This document shows, one piece after another, positions 15,745 through 24,680 of a stretch of 64,000 nucleotides of DNA (the stretch's first letter is position 1; every line of letters starts with the position of its first letter). Origin of the DNA: 2-02-FULL-55-14 sp964534125 (GTDB taxonomy: Bacteria > Bacteroidota > Ignavibacteria > UBA10030). The notes under the pieces were generated by a model. That model was not told the DNA's origin. It made no database searches and saw nothing but the letters and a program-made list of their open reading frames with translations. The DNA lies in assembly GCA_964534125.1 (NCBI GenBank), contig CAZHOJ010000012.1, positions 1-64,000 on the forward strand, in the 5' to 3' direction. The translations under genes and the position numbers were made by a program.

Positions 15745-15765
15745 CGGTGAAAGGCAACTTCACCG
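15745..15765 (-). terminator. Small hairpin over the ispD stop codon
   Basis: CGGTGAA-GTTGCCT-TTCACCG on the minus strand: a perfect seven-pair stem whose left arm contains the ispD stop codon. No U tract follows, so a terminator or attenuator role is only possible. Confidence 0.35.
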
Positions 15766-16473
15766 TTTGCCATGCATCCTTTCATAGATGAGCGTCCCAA
15801 GCTCGAGGTCCTCTGTGGTCGTTATCTTGATGTTGTCGTACGATCCTTCCACGATGCGGGCCTTGGTGCCGAAATATTCAACGAGTCCTGCTTCATCCGT
15901 CGAGTAGAATCGGTCCTTTCTGGCTTTGCGGTACGCCTTCTTCAGCAATCCCGCTTTGAATGCCTGCGGGGTCTGCACCATCCAGATCGCGGTCCTGTCC
16001 AGCGTCGCATCGAAGAAACCACCGCCGTTGGAGCGCCGGATGGTGTCCTTCGGCTGGACGGCAAGGACGGCCGCCTGGTGTTCTCTGCACACGTCGATGA
16101 CCTGCGAGATCTTCTTCGGGTCGACGAACGGCCGGACGCCGTCATGGACGATGATGATGTCCGCTTCCTTCGCTGCAAGCTTGCGGAATACATTGTAGAC
16201 CGAGTCCTGGCGTTGCTCTCCGCCGGCGATGACCTTGCTCACCTTGTGGAGACGGTACCGGGACACGAACGATTCCACGTCCACCAGTGCTGACTCCGGA
16301 ACGGCGATGGCGACCTCGTCGATGTCAGGGCAGTGCTCGAACTGCTGGAGGGTGTGCACGAGGATCGGCTTTCCCTTCAGCGGCAGGAACTGCTTCTTGA
16401 CCGTCGACCCCAGACGCGTACCTGCGCCCGCAGCGGGAATGATCGCGAAGACCTTTGGACGATGTGCAGACAT
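15760..16473 (-). CDS. ispD: 2-C-methyl-D-erythritol 4-phosphate cytidylyltransferase
   Basis: Third enzyme of the MEP isoprenoid pathway; joins MEP to CTP. 237 residues. The N-terminal nucleotide-binding motif AIIPAAGAGTRLGSTVKKQF (10-29), the IIVHDGVRPFVDP segment (about 106-118), a DTIRR stretch and the C-terminal GSYDNIKITTTEDL are typical. Its presence implies the non-mevalonate route to isoprenoids. It is followed by plsY after 87 bases. Upstream (16474-16672) lies a stretch holding a pair of oppositely oriented CAGTAG tracts instead of an obvious promoter. Confidence 0.96.
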   Translation of the reverse strand: MSAHRPKVFAIIPAAGAGTRLGSTVKKQFLPLKGKPILVHTLQQFEHCPDIDEVAIAVPESALVDVESFVSRYRLHKVSKVIAGGEQRQDSVYNVFRKLAAKEADIIIVHDGVRPFVDPKKISQVIDVCREHQAAVLAVQPKDTIRRSNGGGFFDATLDRTAIWMVQTPQAFKAGLLKKAYRKARKDRFYSTDEAGLVEYFGTKARIVEGSYDNIKITTTEDLELGTLIYERMHGKR

Positions 16474-16480
16474 GGTATGG

Positions 16481-16672
16481 TATGAGTAGTCAGTAGTCAG
16501 ATATCAGTAGACAGACTGGAGCGGTATGTCAGATGTCAGTATTGAGTCGGCACACGAGCGGCTCGGGAGTGCCCTTGACAACGTGATGGCACTGACCGTC
16601 GGGCCTTACAAGAGCCTCTCCCCGACGATCCCCCGGAGTCTGACCACTGAATACTGTCGACTGTCGACCCTC
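16481..16672. repeat. Inverted pair of degenerate CAGTAG tracts between queA and ispD
   Basis: Left tract 16481-16545 reads AGTAGTCAGTAGTCAG, ATCAGTAGACAGACTGG and TGTCAGATGTCAG on the plus strand. Right tract 16636-16672 reads GTCGACAGTCGACAG and CAGTGGTCAGACTCC on the minus strand, directly after the queA stop. CAG-TATTCAGTGGTCAGACT on one side aligns with CAG-ATATCAGTAGACAGACT on the other, so the region could fold into a long imperfect hairpin. Confidence 0.5.
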
Positions 16673-17710
16673 CTACAGGATCAACATCGCATCTCCGTAC
16701 GAATAGAACCTGTACCCATCCTTCATCGCCTTCTTGTACGCCCGCATCGCGAATTCGTGCCCCGCGAACGCACTGACCATCATCAGGAGCGTCGATTCCG
16801 GGAGATGAAAGTTCGTGACGAGCTTATCGGCGATCTTGAAGTCGTATGGGGGGAAGATGAACTTGTCCGTCCATCCTTTGGCCGGTTTGACATGTCCATC
16901 GGAGGTGACGCTCGACTCCAACGCACGACACGTGCTTGTCCCCACAACGAAGACGTTCTTCTTGCCGTCAATGGTCTTGTTGATGACCGTCGCCGTCTCT
17001 GCCGGTATCTCGTAGTATTCCGAGTCCATCCGGTGCTTCGTGAGGTCTTCCACCTCCACCGGCCGGAAGGACCCCAGGCTGACGTGGAGCGTCACCGGGA
17101 CGACCTTCACGCCCTTCTTCTGGATCTTGGAGAGCAGGCCTTTGGTGAAATGCAGCCCCGCTGTCGGCGCAGCAACGGCCCCGACATTCTTCGCATACAC
17201 CGTCTGGTAGCGCTCCTTGTCCTTCTTCGTCGGCTCCCGCTTGATGTACGGCGGCAGCGGCGTCATGCCGATGCGGTCGATGATCTTGAAGAGGTCCCCC
17301 TTGTGGTTGAACCGGACCGTCCGGCCGCGGGAGGTCGTATTGTCGATGACCTCGCACCACAGTTTGCCGTTGTCGAAGAAAATCTTATTCCCGATGCGCA
17401 CCTTCCGGGCCGGATCGACGATAACGTCCCAGATGTTCTCCTCTGCGTTCAACTCCCGCAGCAGGAACACCTCGATCTTGGCGTTCGTCTTCTCCTTCTT
17501 GCCGTACAGCCGGGCCTGGAAGACCCGTGTTTCGTTCACGACGAGGCAGTCCCCCTTCTGGAAAAACTGCGCAACGTCGGAGAACTTCCGATCCTCTATC
17601 CCCTCGCCCGAACGGTCGAGGACCATCAGGCGGGACCGGTCCCGCGGCGAGACCGGATGCTTCGCCACGAGATTGCGGGGAAGCGGATACCGGAAATCAG
17701 AGAGTTTCAT
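16673..17710 (-). CDS. queA: S-adenosylmethionine:tRNA ribosyltransferase-isomerase
   Basis: Transfers and isomerises the ribosyl moiety of SAM onto preQ1-tRNA to make epoxyqueuosine. 345 residues. The N-terminal MKLSDFRYPLPRNLVAKHP, the SRLMVLDR strand, PPYIKREPTKKDKERYQTVYAK and the highly conserved AAPTAGLHFTKGLL are diagnostic. The C-terminus has FNLPESTLLMMVSAFAG in slightly altered form. It is 92 bases downstream of ppdK across a GC-rich hairpin (17753-17782). The queuosine partner genes (tgt, queG) are not in the window. Confidence 0.97.
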   Translation of the reverse strand: MKLSDFRYPLPRNLVAKHPVSPRDRSRLMVLDRSGEGIEDRKFSDVAQFFQKGDCLVVNETRVFQARLYGKKEKTNAKIEVFLLRELNAEENIWDVIVDPARKVRIGNKIFFDNGKLWCEVIDNTTSRGRTVRFNHKGDLFKIIDRIGMTPLPPYIKREPTKKDKERYQTVYAKNVGAVAAPTAGLHFTKGLLSKIQKKGVKVVPVTLHVSLGSFRPVEVEDLTKHRMDSEYYEIPAETATVINKTIDGKKNVFVVGTSTCRALESSVTSDGHVKPAKGWTDKFIFPPYDFKIADKLVTNFHLPESTLLMMVSAFAGHEFAMRAYKKAMKDGYRFYSYGDAMLIL

Positions 17711-17752
17711 GTGTTCGTACCCTTTCTGCCATTCGTTACTCAGGACATCTGC

Positions 17753-17782
17753 CGGGGGGATGACGGCCTGTCACTCCCCCCG
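17753..17782 (-). terminator. GC-rich hairpin between ppdK and queA
   Basis: CGGGGGGA(G)TGAC and GTCATCCCCCCG form a 12-pair stem with one bulge around a five-base loop, 21 bases after the ppdK stop. It lacks a U tract; it could be a factor-dependent terminator or an mRNA 3'-end stabiliser. Confidence 0.5.
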
Positions 17783-17802
17783 TGATGTCGGATTCATATG
17801 TG

Positions 17803-20595
17803 TCAGCGTTTCCGTCGTGCGGCCTTTGTTGCCCGCTTCGCCTTCTTCGCAACCGGCCGCTTCTTCGCCGCAGCCTTGCTGCCATGCCACAGGGCAGCGC
17901 GTGCAGCAGCGAGTCGCGCGATCGGGACGCGGAACGGCGAGCAGGAGACGTAGTTCAGCCCGAGGATGTGACAGAACTCGATGCTGGACGGATCGCCGCC
18001 ATGTTCACCGCAGATGCCGAGCTTGATCTTCTCGTTCGTCTCCCGGCCCTTCTCCACCGCGATCTTCATCAGCGCTCCCACACCGATCCGGTCGATGACC
18101 TCGAACGGGTCCTTTGCGTAGATCTCGCGCTCGACGTACGGCATGAGGAACCGGGCTGCGTCATCGCGGCTCACACCGAGTGTCGTCTGCGTCAGATCGT
18201 TGGTACCGAAGCTGAAGAACTCCGCAACGCCGGCGATCTCGTCGGCGGTCAGGGCTCCGCGCGGGATCTCGATCATCGTTCCCACGAGGTACTTGAATTT
18301 AGCACCGGTCGAGCGGATGACCTCTTCCGCAACGCGCCGGACGATGGCGGCCTGGTCCTCGAGCTCCTTGACGTTCCCGACGAGCGGGATCATCACCTCT
18401 GGCTCGACGTTGATGCCGCGCTGCTTCACCGCCGCGGCAGCCTGGAATATCGCACGCGCCTGCATCTCGGTGATCTCGGGGTAGATGATGCCCAGACGGC
18501 AGCCCCGGAATCCAAGCATGGGATTGAACTCATGGAGGGCGCTGATCCGCTCCCGTATCTTCTCCACGTTGATCCCCATCTGTGAGGCGAGATGCTTCTG
18601 TGACTTCTCGTCGTGCGGGAGGAACTCGTGCAGCGGCGGGTCGATGGTACGGATCGTCACCGGACGGCCTGCCATGACCTCGAAGATGCCCTCAAAGTCC
18701 TTCTGCTGCAGCGGCAGCAATTTTGCCAGCGCCGCCGTGCGCGCTGCGAGAGAGTCCGCAAGGATCATCTCGCGCATCGGGCCGATCTTCCCTTCACCGA
18801 AGAACATGCGCTCCGTGCGGCACAGGCCGATGCCCTCGGCCCCGAACGCGATGGCGTTCGCCGACTGGTCGGGCTGGTCTGCGTTCGTACGAATGCGGAG
18901 CGTGCGGTGGGTGTCTGCCCACTTCATGATCTTCGCGAATTCCTGATAGACGGGAGCCTTGGAGGGCTCGAGCGTCTTGTCGAGCAGCACCTGCAGGACC
19001 TCCGACGGGCGAGTCTGCAGCTTGCCTTCGATGACCTCGCCGGTCGAACCGTCGAGGGAGATCCAGTCCCCTTCACGGATAACCTTCCCCTTCACCGTCA
19101 TCGTGCGCTGGCCGTAGTTGATCGACAGCTCATCGCACCCGGCGACGCAGACCTTTCCCATCTGTCGGGCGACGAGCGCCGCGTGCGACGTCATGCCGCC
19201 ACGGGCTGTGAGGATGCCATCAGCGGCATCCATGCCCTTGATGTCCTCCGGAGAGGTCTCGATGCGGGTGAGGATGACCTTCTCGCCGCGCTTTGCCCAC
19301 GCCTCGGCATCGGGAGCGTTGAAGACCACCCGGCCTGTGGCCGCGCCGGGTCCCGCGTTCAATCCCTTGGCCAGCAGGCGACCGCTCTCGACGACCGTGG
19401 CCTTCTCCTTCAGGTCGAAGATGGGTCGGAGCAACTGGTTCAGCGCGTCGGGTTCGATGCGAAGCAGTGCATCCTTGTCAGAGATGAGCTTCTCGCCCAC
19501 CATGTCCACCGCGATCTTGATGGCGGCGAACGCCGTCCGCTTGCCGACGCGGCACTGCAGCATGTAGAGCGTTCCCTGCTGGATGGTAAACTCGACGTCC
19601 ATCATCTCTTTGTAGTGCTTCTCGAGGGTCTTGCGCACCTTCTCCAGCTGGTCGTAGACCTTCTTATTGTACTTCGTCAGCTCCTTGATGGGAAGCGGGG
19701 TGCGGGTGCCGGCAACGACGTCCTCTCCCTGCGCGTTCATCAGGAACTCGCCGTAGAAAACATTCTCGCCCGTGGCCGCATCGCGCGTGAATGCGACGCC
19801 CGTACCCGAATCCTCGCCCATGTTGCCGAAGACCATCGACTGGATATTGACGGCCGTTCCCCACGACTCAGGGATATCGTACAGCTTCCGGTAGGCGATG
19901 GCACGATCGTTCATCCACGACCCGAACACTGCGCCAATGGCGCCCCAGAGCTGGTCCAACGGGTTCTGTGGGAACTCATGGCCCGTCTTCTCCTTGATGG
20001 CCCGCTTGAAGGACTGGACGAGCTCTTTCAGGTCGTCTGTCGAGAGGTCCGTATCGAGCTTCACGCCTTTCCGGTGCTTGACTCCCTCGATGATCTCCTC
20101 GAACGGGTCGATGGCATCCTTGCCCTCGGGTCGAAGTCCGAGAACGACATCGCCGTACATCTGGACGAACCGGCGGTATGAATCGTAAACGAACCGGGGA
20201 TTGTTGGTCTTTGCGATGAGCGCATCGGCCGTCGTGTCATTGAGGCCAAGGTTGAGGATCGTGTCCATCATGCCGGGCATGGATGCGCGGGCGCCGGAGC
20301 GGACCGAGACGAGGAGCGGATTCTTCTTGTCGCCGAACGTTGCCCCCATCGCCTTCTCCACCTTCTTCATCGCCTCGAGGACCTGCTTCTTCAGGACCGA
20401 GGGGTATGTCCGCTTGTGCTGGTAGTAGTATGTGCAGACCTCCGTGGAGATCGTGAATCCCGGCGGTACGGGGAGGCCGATATTCACCATCTCGGCGAGG
20501 TTGGCACCCTTTCCACCCAGGAGGCCCTTCATGTCAGCCCTTCCCTCGGCCTTCCTGCCGCCGAAGAAATAGACGTACTTCTGCTTCGTTCCCAT
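17803..20595 (-). CDS. ppdK: Pyruvate, phosphate dikinase with a basic C-terminal tail
   Basis: Interconverts pyruvate + ATP + Pi with PEP + AMP + PPi. 930 residues. The N-terminal ATP-grasp domain (LGGKGANLAEM at about 25-35), the central phosphohistidine domain with the catalytic histidine in ARGGMTSHAALVARQMG (about 462-477), and the C-terminal PEP/pyruvate barrel with the catalytic cysteine in LGICGEHGGDP are all intact. It does not end at the usual point: after LAAARAALWHG there are about 24 residues made almost only of Lys, Ala and Arg, resembling a histone H1-like tail. The next gene upstream starts 9 bases away. The family is typical of anaerobes and Bacteroidota. Confidence 0.97.
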   Translation of the reverse strand: MGTKQKYVYFFGGRKAEGRADMKGLLGGKGANLAEMVNIGLPVPPGFTISTEVCTYYYQHKRTYPSVLKKQVLEAMKKVEKAMGATFGDKKNPLLVSVRSGARASMPGMMDTILNLGLNDTTADALIAKTNNPRFVYDSYRRFVQMYGDVVLGLRPEGKDAIDPFEEIIEGVKHRKGVKLDTDLSTDDLKELVQSFKRAIKEKTGHEFPQNPLDQLWGAIGAVFGSWMNDRAIAYRKLYDIPESWGTAVNIQSMVFGNMGEDSGTGVAFTRDAATGENVFYGEFLMNAQGEDVVAGTRTPLPIKELTKYNKKVYDQLEKVRKTLEKHYKEMMDVEFTIQQGTLYMLQCRVGKRTAFAAIKIAVDMVGEKLISDKDALLRIEPDALNQLLRPIFDLKEKATVVESGRLLAKGLNAGPGAATGRVVFNAPDAEAWAKRGEKVILTRIETSPEDIKGMDAADGILTARGGMTSHAALVARQMGKVCVAGCDELSINYGQRTMTVKGKVIREGDWISLDGSTGEVIEGKLQTRPSEVLQVLLDKTLEPSKAPVYQEFAKIMKWADTHRTLRIRTNADQPDQSANAIAFGAEGIGLCRTERMFFGEGKIGPMREMILADSLAARTAALAKLLPLQQKDFEGIFEVMAGRPVTIRTIDPPLHEFLPHDEKSQKHLASQMGINVEKIRERISALHEFNPMLGFRGCRLGIIYPEITEMQARAIFQAAAAVKQRGINVEPEVMIPLVGNVKELEDQAAIVRRVAEEVIRSTGAKFKYLVGTMIEIPRGALTADEIAGVAEFFSFGTNDLTQTTLGVSRDDAARFLMPYVEREIYAKDPFEVIDRIGVGALMKIAVEKGRETNEKIKLGICGEHGGDPSSIEFCHILGLNYVSCSPFRVPIARLAAARAALWHGSKAAAKKRPVAKKAKRATKAARRKR

Positions 20596-20603
20596 TGGTC
20601 GTT

Positions 20604-21365
20604 CTATCCTTTCGATGCTGCTGTGAGTATGTTATTCTGTCCGATCGTCATGAGTGCGTAGCGTTGCACATCTTTCAGGAACAGCATGCCGATGTTCCTG
20701 GAGAGTTCCGTTCCCGCATGCCGCTCCGGATGCCACTGGACCCCGAGCATGAACGGCATATTGTCCTTGTGCGCCCATTCGACCGCTTCGACGACACCGT
20801 CGGGCGAGATGGCGACCGCCTTGATGCCCCGGCCGAGCTTGTCGAGCGCCTGATGATGGAGCGTGTTGATCTCCACCTGCGGCGTCCCGGCCGCGAAATA
20901 CAGCATCGCGTGAGGGTCGATGTGCACCGGATGGACGTTCGGTGCATCCATCGGGCTCCTATGGTCGTTGTACCCCGCGGTGCGGAGGTCAACGATGATG
21001 GAGCCTCCCAGCGCGACGTTGAGGAGCTGCATTCCGCGGCATACGGCCATGATGGGGAGGTCCCGTTCGAGCGCCCGGTCCACGAGCTTGAATTCGAACT
21101 CGTCGCGGTGCTCGTTCACCTCTTCCACGATCTCGATGGCCTCCGGCCTGCCGTAGTATTGCGGATGAATATCGCCCCCGCCCGTGAGCAGCACGCCATC
21201 GACGGCGTTCACCTCGTCGAGATTGTTGAGGAGATAGGAGACCTTCACGATCTCGAGCGACGGCTCGATGCCTGTCAGCCACTCGGGGTAATAGTCGAAG
21301 ATCGGCTTCGGCCGGAAATTATCCGTCACCAGCACGCGCATCGGCCGTGTTCCATTTCCACTCAT
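20604..21365 (-). CDS. Gamma-glutamyl hydrolase-like class I amidotransferase (peptidase C26)
   Basis: A 253-residue member of the C26 (PuuD-like gamma-glutamyl-GABA hydrolase) family. Motifs: GVLLTGGGDIHPQYYG (about 58-73), the nucleophile cysteine in IMAVCRGMQLLN (about 102-113), and the catalytic histidine/glutamate in GVQWHPERH (about 212-220). It should split a gamma-glutamyl amide. Its ATG overlaps the stop of the YbdK-type ligase gene (ATGA), so a hydrolase and a gamma-glutamyl-type ligase are made together. The substrate is not known. PuuD itself acts in putrescine breakdown, but no other puu genes are nearby. Confidence 0.88.
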   Translation of the reverse strand: MSGNGTRPMRVLVTDNFRPKPIFDYYPEWLTGIEPSLEIVKVSYLLNNLDEVNAVDGVLLTGGGDIHPQYYGRPEAIEIVEEVNEHRDEFEFKLVDRALERDLPIMAVCRGMQLLNVALGGSIIVDLRTAGYNDHRSPMDAPNVHPVHIDPHAMLYFAAGTPQVEINTLHHQALDKLGRGIKAVAISPDGVVEAVEWAHKDNMPFMLGVQWHPERHAGTELSRNIGMLFLKDVQRYALMTIGQNNILTAASKG

Positions 21366-22489
21366 TCGTAGATCGCCCTTCCTTCCTCGAACTCGCGCAG
21401 GAGAAGGTCCGTCACCGCTCCCAGATCGTTCGTCCGTTCAAAGACCTTTCGCTGTCTCACATAGCTCGGGCCGTTCACAACGATGCGCTTGAGCGTGTCG
21501 AGATAGGCCTCTGTTCCGAACTTCACGGCGTACGGCCGCACCCTGTCGATGAGCGCCAGCACTTCGTTGCGCAGCAGTCCTGTCTTCCCTTTCGGGTTCA
21601 GAATGATCTCTGCGTCCAGGCCGTAGCGGGACGATTTCCATTTGTTCTCGCGGACGATCCACATCGTCGGCGGATCGACCACATCACCGTCATGGTACCG
21701 CTCGTCGAACCACGCGTAGAGTGCCTGTACAAAAGCGACGAGTGCGGTCGTCTCCTCGAGCGATGGCAGGCCGTCACACACACGAAGTTCGACCGTACCG
21801 TAGTCCGGATGCGGCCTGATGTCCCACCAGATGTCCTTGATGGATGTGATGGACCGGGATTCGATGAGGGCGTCGTAGAATGCCTCGAACGCTTCCCATG
21901 TGGAGAACACCTCCGGATGCCCTCCGGTCGGCAATGCCTCGAAGACGGTCGTCCGCGCAGATGCAAGGCCGGTGTCCGAACCCTGCCAGAATGGAGAGCT
22001 TGCAGACACTCCCAGGAGATGCGGCAGGCAGTATGCCATTGCATTGTTCATCGCCATCGCGTGGTGCGCATTCCGCATGCCGACATGCACATGGAGGCCG
22101 AAGATCATCAGCCGGCGGGCGATCCATCTGTTCCGGTCGATGAGGTACGAATACCGTTCTGCCGGATAGATGATGCGTTCCCGATGCCGCGCGAAGGGAT
22201 GCGATCCGGACGTCGCGAACGTCAACCCGAGCTCTTTGCCCAGCTCACGCAACTGTCCGAGGCGTTGGCCCAGGTCCTTTTCAACCTCCTGCACCGACCG
22301 GCAGACCTTCGTGCTTACCTCGATCATCGCCTGCAGGAGTTCCGGTTTGAGGTGGTCCTGCACACCGCCAAGCTTCTCGAAGATACGCGGAGAGCCTGGC
22401 GTGAGGTCCTTGGAGTCCGGATCGATGATCTGGAGCTCCACCTCGACCCCGAGGGTCAGGAACTCGGACGATTTGAATGCCAGTCCCAC
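21362..22489 (-). CDS. GCS2-family carboxylate-amine ligase (YbdK type)
   Basis: ATP-dependent ligase of the glutamate-cysteine ligase 2 family, 375 residues. The N-terminal LTLGVEVELQIIDP binds metal and glutamate. SGSHPFARHRERIIYPAERY, GLHVHVGMRNAHHAMAMNN and the C-terminal ELRVCDGLPSLEETTALVAF are typical YbdK/EgtA-like stretches. The family forms gamma-glutamyl bonds, with weak glutamate-cysteine ligase activity in YbdK. A GTG codon (22487-22489) starts it. It overlaps the C26 hydrolase gene by four bases and lies five bases from lpxK. The acceptor amine is unknown. Confidence 0.88.
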   Translation of the reverse strand: MGLAFKSSEFLTLGVEVELQIIDPDSKDLTPGSPRIFEKLGGVQDHLKPELLQAMIEVSTKVCRSVQEVEKDLGQRLGQLRELGKELGLTFATSGSHPFARHRERIIYPAERYSYLIDRNRWIARRLMIFGLHVHVGMRNAHHAMAMNNAMAYCLPHLLGVSASSPFWQGSDTGLASARTTVFEALPTGGHPEVFSTWEAFEAFYDALIESRSITSIKDIWWDIRPHPDYGTVELRVCDGLPSLEETTALVAFVQALYAWFDERYHDGDVVDPPTMWIVRENKWKSSRYGLDAEIILNPKGKTGLLRNEVLALIDRVRPYAVKFGTEAYLDTLKRIVVNGPSYVRQRKVFERTNDLGAVTDLLLREFEEGRAIYE

Positions 22490-22494
22490 GTCGG

Positions 22495-23562
22495 TTATGT
22501 GTCCTTTCGGTGTGTCACCATCGTACTGATCTCCCGCTCATATGCACTGCCTCCGCCGATCCATTCGAGACGCATGAGCGCATAGTATACGCTCACTCCC
22601 TTGAGGACACCGGCAGCCGCATCCTTCTTCAGACGCACAACATCCTTCTGGGTCATCACCACGGCGTCGCAGGTCTCCCTGCGGCATTCGTCTCTCAGCG
22701 CGTACAAGTCGCCCGGCGTGAACTCATGATGGTCACCGAACGCGATGTGCGATACGACATCCATCCCCGCCCGGGCCAGCGACTCGCGGAACGACGACGG
22801 ATTCCCGATGCCCGATACCGCAAGAATCCGCTTCCGGGCCAGCTGCTTCGCGTCGAAGAACCTGTCCGACACCGCGTCCCGGAATCCCGTCAGGACGGGG
22901 TACGTATAGAAAATGTCCAGATCGGTCAGGGACCCGAGCCGTTCTCTCAACTTCATGCACAGATTGTCCTGTACACATCCTGTGACAACGACCGCCTGTG
23001 CACGCCGGAGCGAGCTCATCGGCTCCCGCAACCGCCCGGCCGGGAGCAGCACGCCACGCTCAAGAACTTCCGGTGCAGTCATGACGACGACGTCGTAGCA
23101 GCGTCCGATCCATCTGTGCTGGAACGCATCGTCCAGCACCAGTGCTCCGATGCCCTCTTCTGCGATCATCGTCTGTGCCCCCTCCACCCTATCCTCACAC
23201 ACGGCCACGAAGGCCTCTCGCAGGTTGAGCGCCAGCTGCACCGGCTCATCGCCGCATTGCTGGCTGTCTGTGTCCACCGTCGTCCCGCGCCGCACCCACC
23301 GGAATCCCACGCTCTCCCGGCCGTACCCTCTGCTCAGGATCCCCGTGCGGACCCCATGCTTCGCCAGCATGCGGGCGGTCTCTTCGACGAGCGGGGTCTT
23401 GCCCGTTCCCCCTGCGGAGATGTTCCCCACAGAGATGACGGGGATGCCAACGTCGTGCGTTCGGAAGAGGCCGCTGTCGAACGCTGCGTTGCGGAGCGCG
23501 ATAACGCCTCCGTAGAGCCACGATGCCGGGAGCAGGAGAGGTCGCACAGGTCCCCGGCTCAC
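22495..23562 (-). CDS. lpxK: Tetraacyldisaccharide 4'-kinase
   Basis: Phosphorylates the 4' position of the lipid A disaccharide at the inner membrane. 355 residues. An N-terminal membrane-associated helix (LLLPASWLYGGVIALRN) is followed by the P-loop ISVGNISAGGTGKTPLVEE (42-60), and LVLDDAFQHR carries the family's acidic catalytic stretch. The start is GTG, and its first four bases overlap the lpxB stop (GTGA). The adjacency to lpxB, which makes its substrate, confirms a Gram-negative envelope with lipid A. Confidence 0.96.
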   Translation of the reverse strand: MSRGPVRPLLLPASWLYGGVIALRNAAFDSGLFRTHDVGIPVISVGNISAGGTGKTPLVEETARMLAKHGVRTGILSRGYGRESVGFRWVRRGTTVDTDSQQCGDEPVQLALNLREAFVAVCEDRVEGAQTMIAEEGIGALVLDDAFQHRWIGRCYDVVVMTAPEVLERGVLLPAGRLREPMSSLRRAQAVVVTGCVQDNLCMKLRERLGSLTDLDIFYTYPVLTGFRDAVSDRFFDAKQLARKRILAVSGIGNPSSFRESLARAGMDVVSHIAFGDHHEFTPGDLYALRDECRRETCDAVVMTQKDVVRLKKDAAAGVLKGVSVYYALMRLEWIGGGSAYEREISTMVTHRKDT

Positions 23563-24680
23563 GCCTCCGCCATGACCTTCTCGGCCACCCTGCCCGACGC
23601 TCCCGTCGTTCCAAGGAGGTCGCGTACCGCCGCGAGTTCCCGCCGCATCGATGCGAGCCTGCCGTCATCCTCAAGAAGGGCCATGACCGTCTCTGCAAGG
23701 TGCCGTGCTGTCGCACGATGCTGGATGCATTCAGGAACGATAGTCCGGCCGGCAACGATGTTCACAAGGCCAATATTCCTGACTCGGATGAGCAGCCTCC
23801 CGATGAGGTACGTCAGCCACGACGTGCGGTAGACCACGACCATCGGCGTCGTGAACAGCGCTGTCTCCAGGGTCGCCGTGCCTGAGGTGACCATCGCGAA
23901 CGCCGCGTGGTGCATCAGATCGTACGTCCCGCCCCGCACGAGCGGAACGTCGCCGGTCGCATGCATCGTCCTGAAATATCCCTCTTCGAGCGTCGGTGCC
24001 ACACCGATGGCGACCTGCATGCCGCGCTCGCGTGCGACCGCTTTCGCTGCCGACAGCATCGCCGGAAGGATCATATCGATCTCCTGCCGCCTGCTTCCGG
24101 GGAGCACGGCAAGGATGGGCTTCTCGGGGTCGAGGCCGAACCGTTTGCGGAAGTGCCGGTCCTCCATCGTCGATTCGACGACCTCGAGGAGCGGATGTCC
24201 CACGAACTCCACGGGCACCCCTTCCTTCTCATAGAACGGCACTTCGAACGGAAAGATGACGAGCATCCTGTCCACCCGTTTCCGGATCTGCGTGACGCGC
24301 GAGCGATGCCATGCCCACACCTGCGGGCTGATATAGTAGACGACCCTGATGCCGTGTTTCTTCGCGATCTTCGCGAACCGGAGATTGAACCCGGGGTAAT
24401 CGACGAGCACCAGCACGTCGGGACGTTTCAGCCTGATGATCTGTTCGAGCGTGAACGTCACGGCCCGGATCGTCGGGAGATGCCTGATCACCTCCACGAA
24501 GCCCATGAAGTTGAGCTCACGGATATGGTAGATCAGCTTGAAGCCCTCGGCGACCATTTTGTCGCCGCCGATACCATAGACCTCGACATCCGGATGATGC
24601 TTCCTCATCTCCCGGATGACACCTGACGCGTGGAGGTCCCCGGAGGCCTCCCCCACGATCATCATCACACGCTCAACCAT
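23559..24680 (-). CDS. lpxB: Lipid-A-disaccharide synthase
   Basis: GT19 glycosyltransferase that joins UDP-diacylglucosamine to lipid X. 373 residues. The N-terminal IVGEASGDLHASGVIREM (8-25), YGIGGDKMVAEG, VDYPGFNLRFAKIAKKHG, YYISPQVWAWHRSR and the C-terminal-domain strand LAVLPGSRRQEI are diagnostic. It overlaps the ICMT-family gene by eight bases upstream and lpxK by four bases downstream, so it is deep inside a long minus-strand operon. Confidence 0.97.
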   Translation of the reverse strand: MVERVMMIVGEASGDLHASGVIREMRKHHPDVEVYGIGGDKMVAEGFKLIYHIRELNFMGFVEVIRHLPTIRAVTFTLEQIIRLKRPDVLVLVDYPGFNLRFAKIAKKHGIRVVYYISPQVWAWHRSRVTQIRKRVDRMLVIFPFEVPFYEKEGVPVEFVGHPLLEVVESTMEDRHFRKRFGLDPEKPILAVLPGSRRQEIDMILPAMLSAAKAVARERGMQVAIGVAPTLEEGYFRTMHATGDVPLVRGGTYDLMHHAAFAMVTSGTATLETALFTTPMVVVYRTSWLTYLIGRLLIRVRNIGLVNIVAGRTIVPECIQHRATARHLAETVMALLEDDGRLASMRRELAAVRDLLGTTGASGRVAEKVMAEA

